Shown here piece after piece: positions 1 through 8,660 of a stretch of 64,000 nucleotides of DNA. The notes beneath the pieces are model-generated. The model saw nothing but the letters and a program-made list of their open reading frames with translations. It was not told where the DNA came from and did not search any database. Positions within the stretch are counted from its first letter, which is position 1; each line of letters begins with the position of its first letter. Made by a program: the position numbers and the translations under genes. Source of the stretch: Bacteroidota bacterium (GTDB lineage: Bacteria; Bacteroidota; Bacteroidia; UKL13-3); NCBI GenBank assembly GCA_027484685.1, contig JAIXSO010000032.1, positions 62,001 to 126,000 of the forward strand, written 5' to 3'.

Positions 1-204
1 ATTCTCTTTTGGTATTTGCGATTTCACATAGTTAATAATAACTGGTGCCGCAATTGCTAAAGAAAATCCAATAATAGAAAATATGATACCTTTTATGGTA
101 TAGTTGCTACTTTTTTTACGCAACACAAAGGCACCATATTGTTGGTTACGGCCTTCAAAGACCATATTAACCCAATTATTATCAAAAATACTTGTATTTG
201 CCAT
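1..204 (-). CDS. tonB: TonB-family energy transducer, N-terminal part
   Basis: Only the first 68 codons lie in the window; the gene runs off the left edge. The N-terminus carries the motif QQYGAFVLRK (residues 21-30), typical of Bacteroidota TonB-like proteins, followed by one membrane segment at about residues 38-59. TonB links the inner-membrane proton channel to outer-membrane receptors. The start is the ATG three bases after the upstream exbD stop, so the gene is the last visible member of an exbB-exbD-exbD-tonB operon. The C-terminal TonB domain is not visible, so the family call rests on the N-terminal motif and the context. Confidence 0.8.
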   Translation of the reverse strand, partial: MANTSIFDNNWVNMVFEGRNQQYGAFVLRKKSSNYTIKGIIFSIIGFSLAIAAPVIINYVKSQIPKEN

Positions 205-207
205 ATG

Positions 208-864
208 TTATTTTTTTTCTTTTAAAGCTGCTTCCAATAAAGGAGCAGAACTTTTTATTAATTCCTTTTCAGGATCCGAAATATCTACTATAGCATAACG
301 TCCAATATTACAAATTAGCATTTCGTCAAGTATATCAACTATATTACTAAATTTAGCATTATCATCCGCTTTAATAATTACAATTAAACCTTCTTTATCG
401 GATTTTAATCGTGAAATATTTGCTTTCATATCTGACTCAGACATTTTGTTTATTTTGAATAAATCTTTATAAACTTGCACTGAATCAATGTTTGGAACAC
501 GCTTTCTATTTTCGCGCAATAACATCGGTCTAATACCACCTGCACTGTAATCAGTAATTTGTGGAGTCATTGGGTCTAATGTTACTGGATCGCTAAAATA
601 GTACATTACCTGGTTATTTCCAGTTAATAAAACTGTTACCGTTTGAGATACTTTTACAGCTGTTTTTTCATCATCTGTAGGCTTCACCGGCATATTCAGT
701 TCCATTGTTTTTGGTTTGTTAAGCGATGTGGTTAACATAAAAAAGGTAATCAATAAGAAACCCAAATCTACCATAGGAGTAAAATCTACCCTAGTTGAAA
801 GTTTCTTACCTTTTGGTTTCCCACCTTTTTTATGGCCACCCCCGCCACCTTCTATTTCTGCCAT
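208..864 (-). CDS. exbD: ExbD/TolR-family biopolymer transport protein (second copy)
   Basis: A 218-residue protein with a Gly/Lys-rich cytoplasmic start, one membrane helix at about residues 31-48 and a periplasmic remainder. The helix begins with MVDLGFLL, whose Asp33 matches the proton-carrying aspartate of ExbD/TolR. It pairs with ExbB to use the proton gradient to energise TonB. It lies 22 bases after the first exbD and 3 bases before tonB. Two exbD genes in tandem are common in Bacteroidota and suggest a heteromeric stator. The periplasmic part is longer than in E. coli ExbD, as is usual in this phylum. Confidence 0.93.
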   Translation of the reverse strand: MAEIEGGGGGHKKGGKPKGKKLSTRVDFTPMVDLGFLLITFFMLTTSLNKPKTMELNMPVKPTDDEKTAVKVSQTVTVLLTGNNQVMYYFSDPVTLDPMTPQITDYSAGGIRPMLLRENRKRVPNIDSVQVYKDLFKINKMSESDMKANISRLKSDKEGLIVIIKADDNAKFSNIVDILDEMLICNIGRYAIVDISDPEKELIKSSAPLLEAALKEKK

Positions 865-886
865 TATTTAATTCCTTTCTTTAAAA

Positions 887-1483
887 TTATTGACCACCTT
901 CCATTGATGTAATAAAATTGAATCTATTAACATCTCTATCTTGAAGGGTTTTAATTACTTGTTTTATTGCAGGATAACTTACCTCTCTATCGCCTTTAAT
1001 AGCAACACGAACACCATTATTGGTATATCTACTTTGCATTACCCACTCTCCTAATTCATTATTTAATGAATCGTAAGGAATTCCTGTTGATGGCATTTCT
1101 TTACGTTTTTCTGGACTTAAGTTTATATACTGCTTTAACTGCGCAATTGGCATTCCAAAGCTACTCATGTTTGAAAACTTAGTAGTTTCCTCATCAGTAA
1201 ATGTAATATTAAACTTTTTACCCATTTTTTCAAGTAAAGTTTTCTTATAGTGCTCTCCTTGTAAATCAAAGAAAACCCTATTGTCATTGCTGATTGTAAT
1301 AAGCATTACATCAACATCAGGAAGTGGAATTTCGGCAACAGATGATGGCGTTAACACCTGAACTGGTTCATCGGGTTTGAACTGTGTAGCTAACATAAAA
1401 AATGTTAACAATAGGAACGCAACGTCTGTCATTGCAGTCATATCTACCGATGTGCTCTTACGAGGTACTTTTACTTTAGCCAT
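887..1483 (-). CDS. exbD: ExbD/TolR-family biopolymer transport protein (first copy)
   Basis: A 198-residue ExbD paralogue with a short basic N-terminus, then MTDVAFLLLTFFML at about residues 18-31, in which Asp20 is the expected proton-binding residue. The periplasmic domain follows. It lies between exbB (63 bases upstream) and the second exbD (22 bases downstream), all on the minus strand, so the cluster is one operon. Its sequence differs clearly from the second copy outside the membrane segment, so the two probably have distinct positions in the complex; that is inference. Confidence 0.93.
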   Translation of the reverse strand: MAKVKVPRKSTSVDMTAMTDVAFLLLTFFMLATQFKPDEPVQVLTPSSVAEIPLPDVDVMLITISNDNRVFFDLQGEHYKKTLLEKMGKKFNITFTDEETTKFSNMSSFGMPIAQLKQYINLSPEKRKEMPSTGIPYDSLNNELGEWVMQSRYTNNGVRVAIKGDREVSYPAIKQVIKTLQDRDVNRFNFITSMEGGQ

Positions 1484-1546
1484 TTGTCTGTTTTATTTTT
1501 TTAAAATTATAAAATTTAAATATGCAATTATTAATTGCCAATAAAA

Positions 1547-2374
1547 CTAGCGTTTGTGTGCTGCTGCAAAGTTTTGAACTATAGTGAAACCAGCTTCGTC
1601 AATTGTATAAGTAATTTTATCAATTTTAGTTGTAAATACGTTATACATAATAATAGCGATAGCAGAGTTACCAATACCTAAAGCTGTATTAATAAGTGCC
1701 TCAGAAATACCAACCGCTAAAGCAGATGAATCAGGAGCACCAGCGTTACCTAAAGCCGAGAACGCCTTGATCATACCTAGTACTGTTCCTAATAAAGCTA
1801 CTAACGTAGATACTGAAGCCATTGTAGCAATAATTACTAAGTTTTTTTCTAACATTGGTAATTCTAATGAAGTTGCTTCTTCTAATTCTTTTTGAATAGC
1901 TAATACCTTTTGGTCTTTATCCATAGTGCTTTCGCCTTCCATTTCTTTGTATTTTTTCAAAGCAGCTTTAACAACATTAGCTACCGAACCCTGTTGTGCA
2001 TCACACTCTTTAATAGCTGCATCAACATTACCAGCAGCAAGTTGAGTTTTTACTTTACGTACAAAACTTTCTGTAGAACCTTTACCTGAAGCTTTGTTAA
2101 TTGTTAAAAAACGCTCGATTGAGAAAGTAATACTCATTAATACTAATGATAATAAAATAGGTACGATAAAACCACCTAAATAAATTAATCCTAATGTAGC
2201 GCCAATACCTTCTTTGATAGGTGTATGACGAACTTCGCCATCGGCAAAATTACTTGGGCTTCCTAATACAAATTTCCATAGTAAAAAACCTACTACTACT
2301 AACATTGGAATTGCAAGCGAAGCAAAAATACCACCCGCTTTACTTTCTTCTTTTTTTGTTGCTGTTTGATTCAT
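1547..2374 (-). CDS. exbB: MotA/TolQ/ExbB proton channel protein
   Basis: A 275-residue membrane protein. Hydrophobic segments lie near residues 18-40, 65-85, 175-200 and 220-242. The last two, with the conserved TLVALLGTVLGMI stretch, form the MotA/TolQ/ExbB domain. The extra N-terminal helix is typical of Bacteroidota ExbB. The protein forms the proton channel that drives ExbD and TonB. It is the first gene of the operon, and a 7-bp dyad lies about 54 bases upstream of its start. The ATG start is followed directly by a Lys-rich cytoplasmic tail. Confidence 0.93.
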   Translation of the reverse strand: MNQTATKKEESKAGGIFASLAIPMLVVVGFLLWKFVLGSPSNFADGEVRHTPIKEGIGATLGLIYLGGFIVPILLSLVLMSITFSIERFLTINKASGKGSTESFVRKVKTQLAAGNVDAAIKECDAQQGSVANVVKAALKKYKEMEGESTMDKDQKVLAIQKELEEATSLELPMLEKNLVIIATMASVSTLVALLGTVLGMIKAFSALGNAGAPDSSALAVGISEALINTALGIGNSAIAIIMYNVFTTKIDKITYTIDEAGFTIVQNFAAAHKR

Positions 2375-2756
2375 TTTTTTGTTTATTTTTTAGTTAATTA
2401 ATTGCGAATAAAATTATTTTAGTTGAATAAACACATAGTGTTTACAAAAATTTAATACCTTTTGAGTTAATTTACTGTTTTTACTTCTTTTTTTTATGTT
2501 TTGATATGGTTGATTACTAATTGTTATACATAAGTAAAATATAGTATTAACGATGGTTGCACTATATTTTTTGCTTACACAAATATGACAATTTATAATT
2601 TATTCAAACCTAAATATTTTATTTTAAACAACTGTTTTAATCAAATATTTATGCCAACAAACCTTTACAAATCTAACTTAGTAATTTATAAAAGAGTTAC
2701 ATTTAAACTGAAACGTAATTTTTATTTACTCAACCTAATAAAATATAGGATAAAGT
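2375..2756. other. Gene-free gap upstream of exbB
   Basis: A 382-base AT-rich stretch between the exbB start and the ychF stop. It must contain the exbB operon promoter, but I see no good TAnnTTTG element. It holds a short dyad, TAAACAC-ATA-GTGTTTA, at 2428-2444. A 60-codon plus-strand open frame at 2585-2767 is rich in Asn, Phe and Lys as random AT-rich sequence would be, and I do not call it a gene. Confidence 0.6.
2428..2444. promoter_or_regulatory. Operator-like dyad upstream of the exbB operon
   Basis: A perfect 7-bp inverted repeat, TAAACAC / GTGTTTA, separated by three bases, 54 bases before the exbB start codon. Size and position fit a repressor site in the operon leader. TonB systems are often iron-regulated, but the sequence does not resemble a Fur box closely enough to name a regulator. 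Chance occurrence in AT-rich DNA is possible. Confidence 0.3.
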
Positions 2757-3848
2757 TTAAACGTTAAATTTAAAGTGCATTACATCACCATCATTAACAA
2801 TATACTCTTTTCCTTCCATGCGTAAGGCTCCAGCTTCTCTACAAGCCGACTCAGAACCATACTTTTTAAAATCTTCATATGCAATAACGTCTGCTTTAAT
2901 AAAGCCTCTTTCAAAATCGGTATGAATAACTCCAGCTGCTTGCGGAGCTTTAAAACCACGGTCAATAGTCCAAGCTCTAACCTCTTGAACACCAGCTGTG
3001 AAGTACGTTATTAAATTCAATAATTTATACGATGCTCTAATTAATTTAGCCACACCACTTTCGGTTAAACCTAAATCGTTTAAAAAAGCAATTCTATCTT
3101 CGTAACTATCTAAGCCAGAAATTTCACTTTCAATAGCAGCACTAATAATCAAAACTTCTGCATTTTCATTTTTAACTGCTTCGCGAACTTGCTCTACGAA
3201 TTTATTTCCATTTACTACTGAGGCTTCATCAACGTTACAAACATACATAACAGGTTTAGCAGTAAGTAAACATAAGTCTTCTACATGTTCTTTTTCGTTA
3301 TCTGTTACTTCTAAAGTTCTAACCGATTTTCCATCATCTAAGTGGGCTTTGTATTTTAACAAAGTATTTTCCACTTTAACCATTTCCTTGTCGCCTGTTT
3401 TAGCAGCTCTGCTTACCTTTTGAAGTTTCTTTTCAACTGAATCCAAATCTTTTAATTGTAACTCAGTGTCAATTATTTCTTTATCGCGCAACGGATTAAC
3501 TGAACCATCTACGTGAATGATATTTTCGTCTTCGAAACAACGCAAAACATGAATAATAGCATCAGTTTGACGAATATTAGCCAAAAATTGATTGCCTAAT
3601 CCTTCGCCTTTGCTAGCGCCTTTTACTAAACCTGCAATATCAACTATTTCGATATTGGTTGGTACAACTCTGTTAGGCTTTACAAGGCTTTCTAATACAT
3701 TTAAACGCTCATCAGGAACGGTAATAACGCCCACATTAGGTTCAATGGTACAAAAAGGAAAATTAGCTGCTTGCGCTTTTGCATTGCTTAAGCAATTAAA
3801 TAAAGTTGATTTGCCTACATTTGGTAAGCCTACTATTCCACACTGCAT
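2757..3848 (-). CDS. ychF: Redox-regulated ATPase YchF (OLA1/Obg family)
   Basis: A full-length 363-residue YchF. The P-loop GLPNVGKS is at residues 7-14, and DIAGLVKGASKGEGLG follows as the G3/switch region. The usual NKxD specificity motif is replaced by NVDE, the family hallmark that gives ATP preference. The C-terminal TGS-like domain ends in DVMHFKFNV. YchF binds ribosomes and is linked to stress responses. It begins 47 bases after the glmM stop on the same strand, so the two are probably co-transcribed; that short gap is made of degenerate repeats. Confidence 0.97.
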   Translation of the reverse strand: MQCGIVGLPNVGKSTLFNCLSNAKAQAANFPFCTIEPNVGVITVPDERLNVLESLVKPNRVVPTNIEIVDIAGLVKGASKGEGLGNQFLANIRQTDAIIHVLRCFEDENIIHVDGSVNPLRDKEIIDTELQLKDLDSVEKKLQKVSRAAKTGDKEMVKVENTLLKYKAHLDDGKSVRTLEVTDNEKEHVEDLCLLTAKPVMYVCNVDEASVVNGNKFVEQVREAVKNENAEVLIISAAIESEISGLDSYEDRIAFLNDLGLTESGVAKLIRASYKLLNLITYFTAGVQEVRAWTIDRGFKAPQAAGVIHTDFERGFIKADVIAYEDFKKYGSESACREAGALRMEGKEYIVNDGDVMHFKFNV

Positions 3849-3895
3849 TCGTTAGTTCTTAGTTTTTAGTACTTTGTTTTTAGTTTTTCAAATTA
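3849..3895. repeat. Degenerate AC-TAAAAAC repeats between glmM and ychF
   Basis: Read on the minus strand, the 47-base spacer consists of imperfect copies of a unit close to ACTAAAAAC or ACTAAGAAC just before the ychF ATG. Such low-complexity spacers are frequent between Bacteroidota genes. No promoter or terminator stands out. Confidence 0.4.
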
Positions 3896-5314
3896 TTATT
3901 GTCCATTAATAATTTGTTTCATATCCATAATTATTTTTTCGGCTAAGTGGTTGGCGGTTGCTTCACTTTTGCTTTCAGCATAAATACGAATAATTGGCTC
4001 GGTATTACTTCTACGTAAATGAACCCACTCATTATCAAATTCTATCTTTACTCCATCAACAGTATTGATTGGTTGCTTTTTATATTTTTCTTGAATGCCA
4101 CTTAAAAGCTCATCAATATTGATGCTTGCATCTAAATCAATTTTCTTTTTCGCAATAGTATAATCAGGATAAGATGAGCGTAAAATTGAGCATAATTTAT
4201 CGCTTTTAGCTAAATGTGTTAAGAATAATGCAATTCCAACCATGGCATCTCTACCATAATGTAATTCAGGAAAAATAATTCCACCATTACCTTCACCACC
4301 AATTACGGCCTTGGTTTCTTTCATCATGGTAACCACATTTACTTCACCTACAGCACTTGCTTTATAAGAACCTTTATGTTTTTCAGTAACATCGCGTAAC
4401 GCCCTGGTTGATGATAAATTAGACACTGTATTTTTGACAAAACCAGTACGTTTTAAATTTTCATCACTTACATTTTTTAAAATATAATCAGCTACAGCTA
4501 CTAAAGTATATTCTTCGCCAAACATACTTCCATCTTCGTTAACTAAAGCTAATCTATCCACATCTGGATCAACCACAATACCCAAATCGGCATTATTTCT
4601 AGTAACTTCATTAGAAATTGCAGTCAAATTTTCAGGAAGTGGTTCTGGATTATGAGGAAATTTACCATCAGGGGTGCAGAATATTTCAATGATATCATCT
4701 ACTCCAAGTGCGCGCAATAACATTGGTACTGCAATACCTCCTGTTGAGTTAACTGCATCTACTACTATTTTAAATTTTTTAGCTTTAATGGCTTCCACAT
4801 CCACCAAATCTAACTTTAAAATTTCGTCAATGTGTTTGGCTATATAATCCTTCTTTTCAGTAATTTTTCCTAATTTATCTACATCGGCAAACTCAATATT
4901 ACCACTTTCAGCCACAGCTAACATTTGTTTACCTAACTCGTCAGAAATAAACTCTCCTTTGCTATTCAATAATTTTAAAGCATTCCATTGCTTTGGATTA
5001 TGGCTAGCTGTTAATATAATACCTCCATTAGCTTGCTCCATAACTACAGCCATTTCAACTGTTGGTGTGGTGCTTAAACCTAAATCAATTACATCAATTC
5101 CTAATCCATTAAGTGTAGCACATACCAAACGGTTTACCATATCGCCACTTATGCGAGCATCTCTTCCAACTACAATTTTACAATCATTAGACTCTTGCTT
5201 TATCATGCTACCAAAAGCAGCAGTAAACTTTACAACATCAATTGGAGTAAGTGCATTTCCACTTTGCCCACCAATTGTTCCCCTAATACCTGATATTGAT
5301 TTAATTAACGTCAA
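3896..5314 (-). CDS. glmM: Phosphoglucosamine mutase (phosphohexomutase family)
   Basis: A 472-residue alpha-D-phosphohexomutase. The phosphoserine loop TASHNP is at residues 102-107 with catalytic Ser104. The metal loop DPDVDRLAL, the sugar-binding GGEGNGGIIF and the C-terminal phosphate-binding RRSNTEPIIRIY all appear in order. The reaction is glucosamine-6-phosphate to glucosamine-1-phosphate, feeding UDP-GlcNAc for peptidoglycan and LPS. The family also includes phosphomannomutases; the N-terminal ISGIRGTIGG and the lack of another mutase nearby make GlmM likely but not certain. ychF lies downstream. Confidence 0.85.
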   Translation of the reverse strand: MTLIKSISGIRGTIGGQSGNALTPIDVVKFTAAFGSMIKQESNDCKIVVGRDARISGDMVNRLVCATLNGLGIDVIDLGLSTTPTVEMAVVMEQANGGIILTASHNPKQWNALKLLNSKGEFISDELGKQMLAVAESGNIEFADVDKLGKITEKKDYIAKHIDEILKLDLVDVEAIKAKKFKIVVDAVNSTGGIAVPMLLRALGVDDIIEIFCTPDGKFPHNPEPLPENLTAISNEVTRNNADLGIVVDPDVDRLALVNEDGSMFGEEYTLVAVADYILKNVSDENLKRTGFVKNTVSNLSSTRALRDVTEKHKGSYKASAVGEVNVVTMMKETKAVIGGEGNGGIIFPELHYGRDAMVGIALFLTHLAKSDKLCSILRSSYPDYTIAKKKIDLDASINIDELLSGIQEKYKKQPINTVDGVKIEFDNEWVHLRRSNTEPIIRIYAESKSEATANHLAEKIIMDMKQIINGQ

Positions 5315-5391
5315 AACTTATTATTTTTAGGTACGCAAAATAAGGCTATGCAGCCAATTAGTAAAATATAAATACAATTTGTTAATAAAAA

Positions 5392-5445
5392 AAGTGGCTC
5401 AAATACTAGTAAAACAAAGTTTATTTTACTGTATTTGAGCCACTT
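5392..5445 (-). terminator. Long hairpin terminator after the FadL-like gene
   Basis: A perfect 15-bp stem, AAGTGGCTCAAATAC / GTATTTGAGCCACTT, is continued inward by AGTAAAA / TTTTACT. Read on the minus strand it lies about 30 bases past the stop of the outer-membrane gene and is followed by a T-rich run, as expected for a factor-independent terminator. It also separates that gene from glmM. Confidence 0.85.
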
Positions 5446-5477
5446 ATTATTAATAATAACCTAAAAATTATATTAAA

Positions 5478-7007
5478 TTAAAATCTAAAACCTGCTGTTA
5501 CCACCACATTTATCATAGAGAAATTATTTTCGGCTGTGTATGTTGTTTTACCTTTTTCAATTAATTGATAAGGCGTTTGATAGTTTTTATTCCAAATGTA
5601 GGTCAGTGCTCCATCAATAAAAAAGTCAGTTCCAAAATTATCTATTGAAGGAAATAAAAATCCTAAACCACCAGAAACACTTTGAGTAGGATTATTTAAC
5701 GATACTCCTAGAGAAGTGGAGTTAAAAGATGATTCGTAATAACTATAGCCACCTCTAAATCTTGCATTTAAGTATTTTAATTCGGCACCAACTCTTACAT
5801 TATTAGCAGCTCTGTAATTGGTTTTAATAGCATCGTTTGCATTGGCAAATAAATTATTGCCTGATGTTAATCTAGCCGCGGTGTAATCTACCCTATCCCA
5901 ATCAATTGAAATAAAACCTAATTTTGGATGCATAAATGCTCCACTTACAGTTAATTTTGAAGGTGTTACAATATCATATTCATAGTAATTTGATATTGCA
6001 AATTGACTGTAGTTATAATTAATATTATTAACTACTGAATTGATTGCATATCCATAATCATCTTTTAAATTTAATCTTACCGCAGTGGTATAACTTAATC
6101 CTAATCTCATATAATCAATTGGTTTTACAATCAGTCCAAATCTACCACCAATCCCTGTTCCTGAGGTTGTTAACGTTGAAGCAAACTCACTTGAACTGTA
6201 AAGATTATTTACACTACTTTTACTCATTACATTTTCGTAAAAAGTACTCTTACTTTCATAATTTACATTTTGAAAAATTAGTGAGGCTCCCACATAAATA
6301 GTATTTGAAATGTTTAATCCACTTGAAAAATTATATTCGTTAATTCTTCCTAATACTTGCGAAATATTGGATTGTCGGATAGAAAAACTAGTATCATTAT
6401 TACTCCTAAAGGTAGAACCGTATTTACCAACACCAATTGAATCTATTAAATAAGCGTTCCAGGCCATTCCTGGAATATTGTTAATATATGATGCAAATGA
6501 ATTGGTGTTAGGAAAAGTTTGTCCATTAGCTTGCTCTGCAAAATAATCTGCGATGCTTGATTTTGTGTTGATACCTGTAAAGTTAGCATTTTGATTGAAA
6601 TCGTTCAATCTATTCATTCCAAAACCAAATGAATAACTAACCAAACCTTTGGTTTCATCTCCCCTTACACCTTGTTGTACTTTGGTTATTACTATTCCAA
6701 ACTGAGGTATATTTAAACCTGTTTTCGTTTCAGTAGAATTGGTGCCAATGTAACGAGAATCGTTAAAGTAAGAACTTACTCCTAAGCTTGCAGAAACTTC
6801 AGTTTTTCGGTACAAAGCTATACCAGCAGGATTAATAGCAATTGCACTTGCATCAGCTCCTAAGGCACCAAAAGCACCACCAGCACCTTGTACACGAGCA
6901 GTTCCAAAAACTTTGTTTTGAGAATAACGTAACGCATCTTGTTCGTTTTGGGCAAAAACCCCTATCGAAAGGCATAATGATGCCATAATCAAAAATATTT
7001 TTTTCAT
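5478..7007 (-). CDS. FadL/OmpP1-like outer-membrane transport protein
   Basis: A 509-residue protein with a signal peptide (residues 1-19, cleavage after VFA). The motif GTARVQGAGGAFGALGADASAIAINPAG follows (split here as GTARVQGAGGAFGALG and INPAG), which marks the N-terminal plug of FadL/OmpP1 proteins of Bacteroidota. The rest alternates aromatic and polar residues as beta-barrel strands do and ends in Phe (AGFRF), a usual outer-membrane C-terminus. Members import hydrophobic compounds; the substrate here is unknown. The upstream lipoprotein gene ends 41 bases before, so the pair may be co-transcribed. A strong terminator follows. Confidence 0.85.
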   Translation of the reverse strand: MKKIFLIMASLCLSIGVFAQNEQDALRYSQNKVFGTARVQGAGGAFGALGADASAIAINPAGIALYRKTEVSASLGVSSYFNDSRYIGTNSTETKTGLNIPQFGIVITKVQQGVRGDETKGLVSYSFGFGMNRLNDFNQNANFTGINTKSSIADYFAEQANGQTFPNTNSFASYINNIPGMAWNAYLIDSIGVGKYGSTFRSNNDTSFSIRQSNISQVLGRINEYNFSSGLNISNTIYVGASLIFQNVNYESKSTFYENVMSKSSVNNLYSSSEFASTLTTSGTGIGGRFGLIVKPIDYMRLGLSYTTAVRLNLKDDYGYAINSVVNNINYNYSQFAISNYYEYDIVTPSKLTVSGAFMHPKLGFISIDWDRVDYTAARLTSGNNLFANANDAIKTNYRAANNVRVGAELKYLNARFRGGYSYYESSFNSTSLGVSLNNPTQSVSGGLGFLFPSIDNFGTDFFIDGALTYIWNKNYQTPYQLIEKGKTTYTAENNFSMINVVVTAGFRF

Positions 7008-7048
7008 AAATTGATTAAAAACTTAATAAATAAAATGATGAGTAAAAT

Positions 7049-8380
7049 TTATCTTGGCCTTGAAACAGGAGCGCCTCCACTAGGACTTCCACCACCTCCA
7101 GAACTTCTTCCTCCGCCTCCACCGTTATTTCCTCCACCTCCATTAAATGACCCGTTTGAACGTGGAGCATTATAACTTGGCTGATTATATACTGGTGGGT
7201 TATAATTATTAGAAGGTTGATTGTAAGTTGGCTGACTATTGTTAGGCTGATAATTATAATTAGGTTGTGAGTAATTCGAATTGTTTACTCTTGGAGTTTC
7301 AACTGGAACAGGCGCAGGAGCAGCATATTGAGGATTTGCTCTTCTGAATTCGTTTTGCGCATTGTTTTGATCAACCGATTTTTCAAAAGTTGGATAACTT
7401 TGCGGTACGGCATTTTCAGTTCGAGGGGCTACATATTGAACACCATTTTCAGTATTAATAAGCGTACCGCCTGAACCAACAACTCTGACTTGATTTGGTT
7501 GACCCTGATTATTATCTAAAACTGCACCATTTGTATTAGTAGCTCTAGGAGCTAATTTTAGTGGATTAGGATTGGGATTATCAACTGTACCACCATTAGT
7601 TGATGGTAAATTAGAGCCTACCACCTGACGAGGTTGATTTTGCCCTTGTTGTCCTGAACTATTTCTATTATCAACGCCAACGCTACCAACTGGAATAAAA
7701 TTATTATAATACCCCCACGGGTTATAATTGTAAAAACCCCATGGATTAAAAAAACTATTAACAGCCCAAGGATTATAAAAATTATTAAAGCCAAAACCTA
7801 CACCAGCATTCCATCCATTAAAAGTATTCCATCCAAAACCAAAAGATGGCCCCCAATTGTTGCAACCCCAACCTGAATTTCCAAACCAAGGATCGTAAAA
7901 ATTATTAAACCCATAATTAAATCCTTGATTATAAAAATTATTATATCCATAATTAAGCCTATTATTAATTCTGGCTAATCTTCTTTGTTGCCTACGCTCC
8001 GCTTTCAAACGCAAATACTCTTCACGTAAACTAAATGGTGGGATTGAATATGGTTGATAATATCCTGAATATTCAGGATGTTGTTTATAAATTGAATCTT
8101 GAGTTGCTCTGTAAGCAGGATAACCCAATACAGCTCTCGGATTAGCAGTCTCTTCTGAATAATTGTAACCTGATGGTTTAGTTGTATCAATAAGTGAAGG
8201 ATTTTCGCGTTTAATTTTATCCAAATCAACTGTTGGAATTTTAAATGCACTAACACCTATTAAACTATTAGAGTTAGTGTAATAAAGGTCATCATCAGCC
8301 GTTGCGGGTTGATTTAAAAGCGCACAAGAACCAAAAAGTATGGTAGTTGAAAATAATGCTAAAATCGATTTAACTGACAT
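7049..8380 (-). CDS. Low-complexity Asn/Gly/aromatic-rich lipoprotein
   Basis: I chose the internal ATG at 8380 because it begins MSVKSILALFSTTILFGSC, a lipoprotein signal with Cys19 as the lipidation site; the longer open frame upstream has no such sense. The mature 443-residue protein has a charged Arg-rich stretch (about residues 120-140), a long Asn/Phe/Tyr/Trp/Gly-rich region with repeated NNFYNPW-like units, an Asn/Pro/Gln-rich part, and a C-terminal run of glycines. No known catalytic domain is seen. It lies upstream of the FadL-like gene. It may be a surface or adhesive lipoprotein, but that is a guess. Confidence 0.75.
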   Translation of the reverse strand: MSVKSILALFSTTILFGSCALLNQPATADDDLYYTNSNSLIGVSAFKIPTVDLDKIKRENPSLIDTTKPSGYNYSEETANPRAVLGYPAYRATQDSIYKQHPEYSGYYQPYSIPPFSLREEYLRLKAERRQQRRLARINNRLNYGYNNFYNQGFNYGFNNFYDPWFGNSGWGCNNWGPSFGFGWNTFNGWNAGVGFGFNNFYNPWAVNSFFNPWGFYNYNPWGYYNNFIPVGSVGVDNRNSSGQQGQNQPRQVVGSNLPSTNGGTVDNPNPNPLKLAPRATNTNGAVLDNNQGQPNQVRVVGSGGTLINTENGVQYVAPRTENAVPQSYPTFEKSVDQNNAQNEFRRANPQYAAPAPVPVETPRVNNSNYSQPNYNYQPNNSQPTYNQPSNNYNPPVYNQPSYNAPRSNGSFNGGGGNNGGGGGRSSGGGGSPSGGAPVSRPR

Positions 8381-8422
8381 ATTATTAATTATTTGGTTAT
8401 ACAAAATAAAAACAAATTTACT

Positions 8423-8430
8423 CAAATATA
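8423..8430 (-). promoter_or_regulatory. Candidate -7 element for the lipoprotein gene
   Basis: The minus strand reads TATATTTG, an exact TAnnTTTG match, 43 bases upstream of the lipoprotein start. An overlapping second match, TAAATTTG, lies at 8413-8420. No convincing -33 TTTG is present. The motif occurs by chance in AT-rich DNA, so support comes only from position. Confidence 0.35.
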
Positions 8431-8660
8431 TTACCATTAATGTAAAACTTTGCTCATAATTAAATGTACTTGTTTTTAATGAAAATATACAATTCAAAAC
8501 AAACAAATATTAGGCCAAATTGTATAAATTATTGAATTTCACAATACGAAATAGCATTTTTAGTAATATTTACAAATTTTAATACCTCTATTTTGTAAGC
8601 ATTGCAATTGCAGTTTCAAAAAAATGCCTTTTATTCGCAACAGTAAATATGATATAATAT

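Noticed and set aside
2585-2767. Plus-strand open frame of 60 codons between exbB and ychF
   Set aside because: Composition is that of AT-rich noncoding DNA (Asn, Lys, Phe, Leu), there is no recognisable motif, and it overlaps the end of ychF.
8381-8506. N-terminal extension of the lipoprotein frame
   Set aside because: The extra 42 codons precede a perfect lipoprotein signal and contain the likely promoter element.
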